Position numbers and translations under genes: made by a program. From positions 600,567 through 664,566 of the forward strand of contig NW_006281102.1 in the NCBI RefSeq assembly GCF_000203795.2: a stretch of 64,000 nucleotides of DNA, in the 5' to 3' direction. This document shows positions 54,828 through 64,000 of this stretch, piece after piece. The number at the start of each line of letters is the position of its first letter. Position 1 is the first letter of the stretch. The stretch comes from Batrachochytrium dendrobatidis JAM81. Taxonomy: Eukaryota; Chytridiomycota; Chytridiomycetes; Rhizophydiales. The notes under the pieces are model-generated. The model was not told the origin of the DNA. It did not search any database and worked only from the letters and a program-made list of their open reading frames with translations.

Positions 54828-55166
54828 TTAGTCTTCTACCATACTAATTCGATGCATACCATTCTGGATAGCTTTGATTTCCTTGGTAATACGATGCCAC
54901 AGAGTGTACAGACTTGCCAATTCATTGTTCATGACATCAAGAGCTTTTTGGCATTCACCCATATCGCTTTGATATAAATCCAGTTTAGCAGCCATGGCGC
55001 GAGGAACACTGCTACGATGTTTAACAGGTTTCTGGATGTTTTGATTGAGATCTTCAATCATAAGCAACAGTTCTTTTATTTCCTTTTCAAGTTGTTTTAT
55101 GTCTGCTTTCTTTTTAGTTATTTTAACTTTGAGTGTTTCTAGATCCGCATTCAAGACTTCTATTGC
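54828..55166 (-). pseudogene. Truncated copy of the secreted coiled-coil gene
   Basis: Corresponds to 26396-26734: it keeps the coiled coil from AIEVLNADLETLK to the stop but lacks the signal peptide and repeat region. Upstream of the break (to 55226) the frame stays open with unrelated residues, except for a weak local match (WQYE against WQHN). Without a leader it cannot make the secreted product. The weak match may be chance or a trace of a diverged paralogue at the junction. Confidence 0.7.
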
Positions 55167-55254
55167 TTCGTACTGCCAGTGAATTATTTCTGATGACAAT
55201 TTTGTGCAAATTCCAACTGTTTGCATCTTTCACATCAACAGTGTATCTTATTTA

Positions 55255-58200
55255 ATGACATCTGATTTGCTCCAATTCAATGGTTCTGCTATGACTGTCG
55301 GTACTAGAAATCAAACTACTGTTTACACACTTCCTCTTATCAAATACTCTTATATAGCAGATAGTTCACTTCAGACAGGGTTTTCTTTTTTGAATCATTT
55401 TGTACCAGTTTGTTCCCATTATGCATCCAGGTCATCGCTATCAGAACACCACTCTAAAGCCGTCGATAAAAAACAGCTGTATGCCTCTTTAGACACATTC
55501 TTCACTGGTATATCTTCTACTTCAAACAGTTTTAATCCAACCCATGCCCGATCTTACGTTGAGCATGAAAACATCAAGTCCGATTCGAATGTCCCTGTTT
55601 TAAGCAAACCGAGTCCTATGCTTCTGATACATATGCGATTAGAATCATATGCATACAAACTCTTGAAGCTAGGGCATGTCCGCCAGAATGATGCTCTTAA
55701 GAAATGCATGGCCAAGCTTGTCCCGATTGATGATTCTGCTGCACCTTTATCGGACACGGACGCGGTAGTCGCTGCTTTATTACTCTTGACAAGCATTGCT
55801 GATATCAGTAATCTTGAACAGCCAGCAAATGCTTCTAAAACATCTTTTTTTCAGCATCCGTTCAATTCATTCGATTTGTCAAATGCCAAATCGGGTTCAA
55901 GTTTATTTGATATGGATCAGAATGTACTTGAATCACCATCCGATACAATAGATATGGATGGATATTTACAAACAGGTGCTAGCTTTGACATTAGTTTGGA
56001 ATCTAACAGCTTTTTAGGAGCATCCCATAATTTTCCCAGTCCATTTTTTTCAAACCTGTTGTATCGCTCGCCAATCAAATCTGGTATGCATTTTGAAATC
56101 TAGAATATGCGTGCTGGGTTTGTAGATACATGTATATGCTAAACTACTGTATCTTATTTAAATGATTTTTTAGATTTTGGAGTTTTGCGATGCTCAAGCC
56201 GTAACGGGAGCTATCTTCAACCCAATAAGTTGTGTATACAGCGAAAAACTGACTTACAGGCCGCGTCTGCTGCAGAACCTCATATGCTGTCCGATTTTTC
56301 TAAAGAAATTTCTGATTTTTTGGATACTGAGCATTTCTCGATGGAAAAGTCGTTGGTATGTCGAATGCTAATTATTTTCAAGCTCAATGTCATGATTTCC
56401 AATTACTTACTCGTTAAATTAGACAAATTGTGCAGAATTCTCGTGGGAGGGATCTACAATATCCAGATCATTTTCTGCATCCAACTCTTTGTTTATTACG
56501 GATTTTCCATCAAGCCTGTTTTCAGCACAGTTTTCAGCACACTTTCCCATTTCACTAGATTATGAGATATCACCAGTATCGGTTTCTCAAAAATTTGCTG
56601 TAGATGTAAGTGGTATTATATAATGTATATTGGACAATGTGCTTTTGTAAATATTTTTAAAGTCTAAATGATGTATTCAAATAGTGTATGCTTAAAGCTA
56701 CAATTGGCATTCCGTCTTTGATTTTTTCTGTGGATCCAAATGAGCGGTTGATGATATTGAACAAGAGTACACAATATGATTTACATTTAACTACGTTATC
56801 TTCCGATGTGTTGAAATGGTAGAGTATGGCAGGGCTAGATTGTGACTAGGTAAAAACTTCAATGCTGACATTTTGGATATTTTGAAAAACTTAGCTTGTT
56901 TTTGCAAACTGCCGAGTTTGGATCTCAGTATATGCGTTTCTGTGGTATAATTACGGATCTCGAAAGCAATCCAAGGTACGCACAGTTTTTTTGAATTTTT
57001 GAGCAGTTATATCCAAGATCACTTATATAGGTATTTAGTCTATATGGACTTACTGGGGCAGCGCTTTCAGTTGGAATGTCTAATATTTTAAAAACCGTCA
57101 ATTCTAAAGTCGTTTATTTACAAGAGTCTGCACAAAATGGCACATTGCATATTCTGCAAGCTATTTCCAGCCTAACTAGCACGTACACTAATCTTGAATC
57201 CATCAACTCATTGTTTCATAGCGAGGTAATTATATACTTTGCATACGTGTTTTTTGGTTTTAGATTATTTAATAACGACAAAATTGAAATGCGCTACCAT
57301 CTCATATTACATAGATCAATCTACCACTTTCTAAACAAATTATTCCAAGTGGTTTGGAGATTTTGTCACTCATCTACGACTCTATTGAAACCATAGATAC
57401 GATATGCGATTTTGGCCAAACAGTATATTTACGAGATGGTTTCTACAACTCGCACAATCTATTGCGAGATACACTAGTTATGCTATTTCAACAAGCATAT
57501 ATACCATTTTGTTTGTGGGCTGATCATTGGCTGGGATTGTCTTGTGGAACGCCGCAAACTATTTTTAAAAATGCTAGTACACTTGATTTTGATCCAAACA
57601 GTATGATAGCTGATTCTTTCGCCACTCATGATTTTTATGACGAGTTTTTTATTTCAGCAGACGATGAGAATAAGAAAACAGATTTTCAGGCTTGTTTAAA
57701 TTTTAAAGTAGGTAGCAATTAGTCGAGTCAGGAGGGTTTTAAATATTTTTAAACCATATTACATACTAATGTCTTTTATTGGTCGTAGGTGTGTTCTGGA
57801 ACAAGACGACCACCATCTTTTATTTCTGATCAAACTGCAAAGACATTTTTAGAAGCTGGAATTTCCTTACGTATAATCAAAACATGCAAATTTCAATATC
57901 CAGCAATTGGGTCAATATTGAATAATTCTGAAGAGGCGTTGCACAGTACTGCAGCATTTTTTGAGCATGATATCAACGTGATACAGGACACTATATATCA
58001 ATACGAGTCTATGCAGATTCAAGCTTGGAATGAACATGTTCGAATTCGCAATGAGGCGGAGCAACAGAAACTTGCATTTAAACATCGTTCTCAAAAGCAG
58101 CGGACACAATCAGTATGTACTGTGATTGGATTGCTAAAATCTATAAAAGTTTGCTATTTTGTAATACTAATGCTATAGAAATCTGGACGAATTTAGATGA

Positions 58201-60597
58201 ATGCGGACATACAACGCAAGTCGTCAGTTCGTGAGGAAAAACTAGTTTTAGCCACCCTTAAAAAACAACAGTTCAAGCAAGACATTGATGTATGGCAATT
58301 TATTATACTGAGTGACATGCCATTATTACATTTATTATCTGTAACTAATTGGTTGAATAACAGAGCTATCTTGCAGATCAAAAAGCTTTTCGGTTGAATA
58401 TGTTGAAAAAGAAGCAATATGAAGAAGCAGAACGTTTGCGTAAACAATTTATTGAACGTGCCAAGATTGACCAGTTAGAAGCCAAGGAAACCGATGCCAT
58501 TTTGTCAGAGTTTAAAGCGCGTATGAGAATGCTTGAAAAAAAGGAAGCACGATTAGTCTGGCGACAGCAGCGTCTTGATTTATCTATTAAACGACGGGAA
58601 GCCATTGAAGCAGTCTGGGAAGCAGATGATGCTGTTTTGCCAACTTCTAAAGCTGACGACCATGCTGATCTGCCTTTTACAGACAACACGCCAGAGATCA
58701 ATTCTAGTAACGATGTACCTTGTGTTTCCGTTGATGCAATAGACGTATTGCCTATACTCGAGGATACACGGTTGGCTTTAAATCAAGAGTCCGAATCTAT
58801 TCATGAAGCAACTCAGTACCCAATGCAAGCGTCAGTCAGTGCTGATTCATCAATATTGCTTGAGGACGCTATTTGTACTTTATCTCCAGTGAATGATGCT
58901 GGCATTGAAGATCCCGCATGTGCTCATAGTATCAACCCGACTGTTATGACTGACACTCATGATACAGTTCACGCTGCTAAGCACATTTCCCAGCCTCGCT
59001 CCATAAGTATACATTCATCACATAGTATAGCTCATATACACGATGAGGATTTTTTACAAGCACATAATCAACATATTCAAGCAGACGATTTGGGTTCTTT
59101 GCATAGCGAAGTTGTTTCGAAACGTGTCAGTCAAGCAATTAGGCCAGTAATGAGTTTCGAGTCGCTTGTATTGGACGGCTTACAGTCTTGCTCCACTTTT
59201 TTTAATCTGCCCATTTCATTTCAACCATCACCAATGAAACCATCTAAACCCACTATCGAGAGTGAGCATCGATTCAGTGCTGGTCCGCTTGCTGTGTGCA
59301 TGGATCGATCACTTTTTAGCATATGGCGGACACAGGAGCAAATCATTTCGCGTACAGCAATGATGACTTTCTTTTGCGAACAAGCACACATGCATCAAGA
59401 CATTCGATTCCATGTTAAAACATTGATGTCGCACTATTTTCTGCAAGATGGGCAGTTTCTTGTTTCTATCAAAAATGCATTATTTGGGAGCTCTAGCTTT
59501 AATATGGATTATAGAACCGGACTTTGCTTGAATGGATTGGGAAGATGGCCCGTGGATAAAATGTCGTTTGATCGAACGCTCGGTAAAATACCTTTTTATG
59601 CACTCTCGCATTCTGGTTTACTCAATGATCAACTTGCAGACTCTGTTTTGAAATTCGAATATCTGTCTATGGAGTTTGATGCAGAAATTACTGGTAAATT
59701 TGCTGATGACTGATTGATTTTTGGCTAGCATACAATTAACATTGTTTGGGTTTAAATGCATACATAGGAAAAGATTCACTTTCATTTTTCAAGCTGGTTT
59801 ATTTCCCACCTACGCCTATATGTACTATAATGACGGATGAATGTGCGCACGATTTGAATAGAGTTTTTTCATGGCTGTTGAAACTTACGCGAGCTACAAC
59901 GTCCCTCGACCAAATTATTCAAACTCAAGCATGGCAAAAGTGCCGTATGTCGAGTTCACATACAACCTGCACGGATTCAGAGTTGTCACTGACTGAACAA
60001 AAGTTGACAGTACAATTAGTACACCATATGCGTGTTTTTCTCAATACAATTGCATGGTACTCGTTTGAAGGTGTTGTGCGTCCAGTGAGTGTAGAGCTTT
60101 TAGAAATACTTGATGCCACTGCAGAACTTATTCGACAACCTCTGATTAAATCCTATCCAGTTTCTAATGGTACATACGCCGAGACAGGTTATCGTTATTC
60201 AAGCACTACCTCATCAGAGTCACAAACTACTAGACAGCCCATTTGCAGCTTATTCAAACTTGGATCAATCATTCGCAAGGCCATTTATAATATCAATGTA
60301 TATCTTTTTCTAAGCCCACAGCACCGAATGATCAGAACACATCTAGATTACATTATTGAATTAATTTTGAAGTTTTCAAGATTAATGCACGGATACCCCA
60401 TGCCAGACTCGCTTCCTTCATTACAGGCTGCATTTCAAGTACGACTGAGACTATTGATCAATGCGTTGCGTGATCTCACCCTGCATCAAACACCCAAGTC
60501 GACATTGACACTTGAACATGGCCGAAAAAAACAAAAAGATTCAAAAAGGTTGATGGAGCTGGCATCAGATTTGCTGATTATGCTGAGTCCGATATAA
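55255..60597 (+). CDS. Gamma-tubulin complex component, GCP6-like
   Basis: Eleven exons (55255-56083, 56174-56355, 56423-56605, 56685-56818, 56895-56975, 57039-57225, 57315-57707, 57789-58112, 58197-58289, 58364-59693, 59768-60597) sum to 4566 nt, 1521 residues. GRIP1-like N-terminal motifs: IGIPSLIF, LYGLTGAALSVGMSNIL, IPSGLEILSLIYDSIETI. A coiled coil (KKKQYEEAERLRKQFIERAK) and a long unconserved insert follow, as in GCP6. The C-terminal GRIP2 part has FHVKTLMSHYFLQDGQFLVSI, YFPPTPICTIMTDE, NRVFSWLLKLTRA and HHMRVFLNTIAWY. GCP6 caps the gamma-tubulin ring complex that nucleates microtubules at centrosomes or basal bodies; yeasts lack it, flagellated fungi need centrioles. GCP5 is the alternative. 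The ATG lies about 88 bp from the inserted arm. Confidence 0.82.
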
Positions 60598-60685
60598 TAA
60601 ACCAGTACTTGTAAAATCAATTTTGTGAAATTTGGCGCAAGCTTTATTGATTTACTTTGAAATTAGACATTTTGATCCTACTCTG

Positions 60686-61370
60686 TTATGCACCGTTTCC
60701 TGATTGCTGCTCAGCTTCTTTCCTGGCAGCATCCTGCAACAATGCAGTATCCACTTTTGATGCAGGAATACGTACATACCGAACAACAGAACCACGAATA
60801 AAGCAGTTTTTGACAGACATCTGGAATAGCGTGATATAAAAACCATGAATACAAAGGGTGAGTAGCTTGACAAAAGCTCAATGGATTGGCTCTACACTTG
60901 GGTTCAACCCACTACGTTCTAAAACCTTTGAATCCAATGAAAATAAAAGACGGATGGCCAGCACAGACAATTTGCATCAGCTCACCATATGTGGAAACCT
61001 TTCCTCGTCCTCTACTCGAATATTATCTAGTTTGAAATTGAGAAACTGATCTACAGATACTAGTTTTCCGACAATAGCCAAGTCGTTTTTGAGTTCAATG
61101 ATTACTTCTTGACCCACAAGGGTTTTGAAAAACGAATAAAAGAGCTGAACGATGTAGCAATTGGATTTGAATTGATCATGACACATTGGATTGTATAGCA
61201 GATTCAGGATGTTAGTATATACAAGGACCTCGAATCAAAAGAGTAAGATGCATGACAGTAGATGATGGCTTGTAGAGTATTGAAACAAGGTTGAACGATG
61301 GCTCATTGAATGTAGAGCAATCCAGTTTCTTTGATTCAAACAAAATGTATAGTTTGAATATCATTGAATT
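60686..61370 (-). CDS. LSM2: U6 snRNA-associated Sm-like protein LSm2
   Basis: Two clear exons, 60986-61144 and 60686-60820, encode LFYSFFKTLVGQEVIIELKN, VGKLVSVDQFLNFKLDNI, EERFPHM and then SVKNCFIRGSVVRYVRIP and ALLQDAARKEAEQQ. This is LSm2 almost in full (about 98 residues). Only the initial Met is missing: the first coding exon appears to be just the ATG, followed directly by an intron. A candidate ATG|GTAATT is at 61370-61368, but the exact start is uncertain. LSm2 is part of both the LSm1-7 decapping ring (cytoplasm) and the LSm2-8 ring on U6 snRNA (nucleus). It converges on GCP6 with 88 bp between stops. Confidence 0.9.
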
Positions 61371-61635
61371 ACCATCAGAACAAGACTTGAAAGTTGGTTT
61401 ATAATTGAAAAGGAAATTTAAGTCAAGTTTGGCAATGTAAGATTCTGATGTCAAGAATTCGTTATAGTCAGAATAGAATAATGAACAAGATTCGATTGAC
61501 AAGCGATCGACACTAAAGACTGAAACCAGTTGTAATAAAATCCAAGAACGGAATCAAGTATTTATAACTGGATTATTACAAGAGATTTCGACTTAAAGTT
61601 GAGCAAAGCTCTTGTCAACCTCGATTCATTATACA
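61371..61635. other. LSM2 / carboxypeptidase divergent spacer
   Basis: AT-rich upstream DNA for both genes; nothing else recognised. Confidence 0.4.
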
Positions 61636-63396
61636 ATGCAAATATTACCTAAATGGACGGATGGATTCAATCATTACCACTATTGTCCAAATAAAGTGTA
61701 TGGGTTTCGTCAGCGCAAATGGAAGCAACTGTTGTTATTGTCATGTACGAGTGTTTTTCTAGCTGCAGCAGTTCTACTATGGGTTAGACTCGACTACTGG
61801 AGATTGCCGGAATGGAAACTTCAAACCAACGCATCATCCATGCCTATCGAATCTTTGCAGACTGATACAACTATGCAGCATCGAGTGGGTCCGTTGGTCT
61901 GGCAGAATGGGTCTGTTCCATTAGATCTGGGCTTTGCTGGCTTTATGCCTATACAACGGTACAAGTCTATTTAATAACTGGATTGTGATGTGTATGACTT
62001 GGACTGTATCTCATCCCTTATTGATCATGCATCACATAGTTCCAATACAAATGCTAGCATGTTTTATTGGTTTTTCCCTGCTCAGCAACCGCTTGAGGAT
62101 AATCCTCCTCTCATCATCTGGCTACAGGGCGGACCTGGATCTAGTTCTATGATTGGTCTTTTTTATGAAATGGGACCAGTTCGTCTGAATAATAAGCTTG
62201 AGTTGTTCACAAACATCAATTCATGGAACTTGCATTATGCAATGTTGTTTATCGACAATCCTGTAGGCACTGGATATAGTTATGTGGGTCAGAACTCGTC
62301 AAAAGTAAATCAAAACTTGGCTACTACACCACTTGCTACAACACCAATTAATGAGGAGTTGATTGATCGTGCTGCCCAACTTGGTGCTACGCATGAATGC
62401 AGTCATGGCCATAAAAATTCTAAACCAAGTGATTTTACGGCCAGCGAGACTCCCCAATACTCTGATGGATATGCTTGTAACCAAGAAGCAGTTTCTCAAG
62501 ATCTGATTACATTTCTTGATGGATTCTACAGCATGTACCCAAAAATGCGAAAATCCAAGTTGTACATTACTGGCGAGTCGTATGCTGGAAAATACATTCC
62601 TCACTTTGCTATACAGATTGATCGAGTCAATGCCCAACGTATCCAGTCACCATCCACTCTTATCCCATTAAAAGGAATTGCCATTGGAAATGGCCTTACC
62701 GATCCAGTCACGCAGATCAAGTATCATGCACCACAGGGACTTGCTCTTGGGCTCGTGTCGCGAAGCCAGGCAGAGGTGATTCAGCGATATGCCAATGCAG
62801 CTGTTGGTTTCATATGTCGTTCGGAATGGAAACAATCGCTTGAGATGCGAAACTTGATGTTTTCATTTTTTCAAAACAGTACAGGTGGAATCAACTGGTA
62901 CGATGTACGTAAAAAAGATGAGCAAAACGATTGGTCACGAATGGAGTCTTTTTTGCAACTCGAAACGACAAAACAATCTCTCAATGTTGGATCGTTAGCG
63001 CAGTTTGGAAAAGATCAAAAAGCTGCAGAGAGTCTGACAGAGGATATCATGAAGAGCGCAGCACATGTTGTTGCAGAGTTGCTGGATAAGAAATACCGAG
63101 TTGTGCTCTACCAAGGACAGTTTGATTTCCGAGATGGAATCATGGGTTCAACAGATTGGATTGAATCAATGACATGGACTGGCTCTAAAGAGTTTCTCAT
63201 GGCACCTCGAACAGTTTGGCATATGCTTACTGAGCGATTACTTGACACTTTACATGTGGTAGGATATGTCACGCAGTATCGACATCTTGCAAGAATAGAG
63301 TTATTAGCTGCAGGACATTTGGCACCTATGGATCAAGGATATGTGGTTAGACAGATGATTGATACTCATTTGATTAAAGAATTGGATGTCTTGTAG
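61636..63396 (+). CDS. Serine carboxypeptidase, S10 family, membrane-anchored (CPVL-like)
   Basis: Exons 61636-61958 and 62040-63396 give 1680 nt, 559 residues. A basic N-terminus precedes one hydrophobic helix (LLLLSCTSVFLAAAVLLWV, about residues 34-52). It could act as a signal anchor placing the enzyme in the lumen or outside (type II). S10 motifs: FYWFFPAQ, PPLIIWLQGGPGSSSMIGLF, NLHYAMLFIDNPVGTGYSYV and ITGESYAGKYIPHFA. The triad is Ser288, Asp470 (QFDFRDG) and His534 (AAGHLAPMDQ). Such enzymes remove C-terminal residues in vacuoles, lysosomes or outside the cell. Plant and animal CPVL-type members are closer in motif style than yeast Prc1. Confidence 0.9.
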
Positions 63397-63795
63397 GTGT
63401 GCAATCGGATATGCTTTTTCATCATTACTGTTTAAACTTTTTTTGAATCTATCGAGTGTTGCACTGAAGATCCAGAGGAAACAACCGAATAAAATGCTAG
63501 AATGGATTGACTCGAGAAAGTAGATATTGGCTAATACGAACACTTGAGATTCAGTCATGGAAGATCCATAAACTGGATTAGCAGTTGACAAGACTCCGCA
63601 AACATTTACTCTTTCTTGAAGAAACTTGAACTCGTATCTCGACACAATGGTAACACATGGAAGGAGATGCTGGTCATTACTATCAATAAATATTGTGCAT
63701 TGCTCAAGCCTTGCACTCATCACAGAACATGCTTTATTAATGCCATGTTCTGTTATTGCCATGTACATGCGATGGTCTGACATGTGTTGGTTCAT
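63304..63795 (-). CDS. Doubtful ORF overlapping the carboxypeptidase 3' end
   Basis: An open frame of 163 residues from an ATG at 63795, overlapping the carboxypeptidase stop by 93 bp in antisense. It contains a hydrophobic segment (SSILFGCFLWIFSATL) but no recognisable domain, signal peptide or splice support. Listed because it is the longest ORF in this stretch; chance is a real possibility. Confidence 0.2.
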   Translation of the reverse strand: MNQHMSDHRMYMAITEHGINKACSVMSARLEQCTIFIDSNDQHLLPCVTIVSRYEFKFLQERVNVCGVLSTANPVYGSSMTESQVFVLANIYFLESIHSSILFGCFLWIFSATLDRFKKSLNSNDEKAYPIAHLQDIQFFNQMSINHLSNHISLIHRCQMSCS

Positions 63796-63808
63796 GATAA
63801 TGTAATGA

Positions 63809-63954
63809 CAGGCTGACAAAGAAGCATTATATGCTGGCGGTCTATCAGGACAAGGGGCTACTGCTCAGACTGCTCATGGAGTTGGCGGTAGTGCTACTGC
63901 ACAGGGTGATATTGAAGCAGCGCAACCAGAGCCTACCATCTTGCAACAATCAAG
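63809..63954 (+). CDS. Possible internal exon of a gene running off the right edge
   Basis: After a plausible acceptor (TGACAG|GCT) the frame encodes an Ala/Gly/Gln-rich stretch (ADKEALYAGGLSGQGATAQT then AHGVGGSATAQGDIEAAQPE), ending at a possible donor (CAAG|GTATGT). The composition is coding-like, but the upstream exon and the family are not identified. Confidence 0.35.
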
Positions 63955-64000
63955 GTATGTTGCAAATGAACTGGCTTGAATACAAGACTAGATTGCTCTC

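Larger units (their letters stand above)
48886..55166 (-). repeat. Right arm of the inverted duplication
   Basis: 6281 bp, reverse-complement match to 26396-32665 at about 99.9 percent by eye. It holds complete CHO2 and USP genes plus fragments of CC2D1 (terminal exon) and of the secreted coiled-coil gene. Both ends join unrelated DNA: the RPS6 upstream region on the left and the GCP6 upstream region on the right. This makes it the inserted copy. Confidence 0.95.

Overview
This is nuclear DNA of an AT-rich fungus. Genes are compact, with short spliceosomal introns (mostly GT..AG) and TACTAAC-like branch sites. There are two ordinary nuclear tRNA genes and a full set of eukaryotic housekeeping genes. 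Several features point to a chytrid of the Batrachochytrium type: a secreted M36 fungalysin with a Thr-rich tail, secreted lineage-type coiled-coil proteins, and metazoan-like genes that yeasts lack (a GCP6-type gamma-tubulin complex protein, CC2D1/Lgd). The species is inferred, not proven. Exon joins were worked out by hand from splice signals, reading phase and family similarity. The summed exon lengths divide by three in every multi-exon model where I give all exons.

Layout. 1-12.4 kb: an edge-truncated secreted repeat protein, a small acidic protein, a GDPD-family phosphodiesterase, the SLX1 structure-specific nuclease, a secreted protein, a THP3/LENG8-type SAC3 protein, a small membrane protein, and two dispersed repeats (R1, R2) present twice in swapped order. 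12.4-26 kb: a BMT5-like methyltransferase fused to C2H2 zinc fingers, an intronless universal stress protein (USP), the M36 metallopeptidase, tRNA-Asp, NUP85, tRNA-Leu, a TSR4/PDCD2 protein and an R-SNARE. 26.4-32.7 kb and 48.9-55.2 kb: two almost identical 6.27/6.28-kb arms of an inverted duplication. Each carries a complete phosphatidylethanolamine N-methyltransferase gene (CHO2) and a complete USP gene. Between the arms (16.2 kb): CC2D1, TIM54, COPZ, mS41, LTV1, RRP3/DDX47, mL40 and RPS6. Beyond the right arm: GCP6, LSM2 and an S10 serine carboxypeptidase.

The main structural story is the inverted duplication. The outer end of the left arm lies inside an intact secreted coiled-coil gene and its inner end lies in the last exon of an intact CC2D1 gene. 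The right arm carries only broken pieces of both. The right arm is therefore the derived copy, and it sits in what would otherwise be an approximately 210-bp divergent promoter between RPS6 and GCP6. Because the right arm carries the CC2D1 terminal exon, recombination between the arms would invert the 16-kb core while keeping CC2D1 intact.

A second theme is a family of 0.3-0.65-kb terminal-inverted-repeat elements flanked by TA (Tc1/mariner-like MITEs). There are about eight copies or remnants, three of them inside introns of TSR4, COPZ and RRP3. Three introns appear to use GC-AG splice sites (RPS6, RRP3, R-SNARE).

Most genes serve ribosome production and translation (RPS6, LTV1, RRP3, TSR4, mS41, mL40, BMT5-like), RNA processing and export (THP3-like, LSM2, NUP85), membrane traffic (COPZ, R-SNARE, CC2D1), lipid metabolism (CHO2 twice, GDPD) and secretion (M36, S10, two or three small secreted proteins). 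There is no operon-like organisation.
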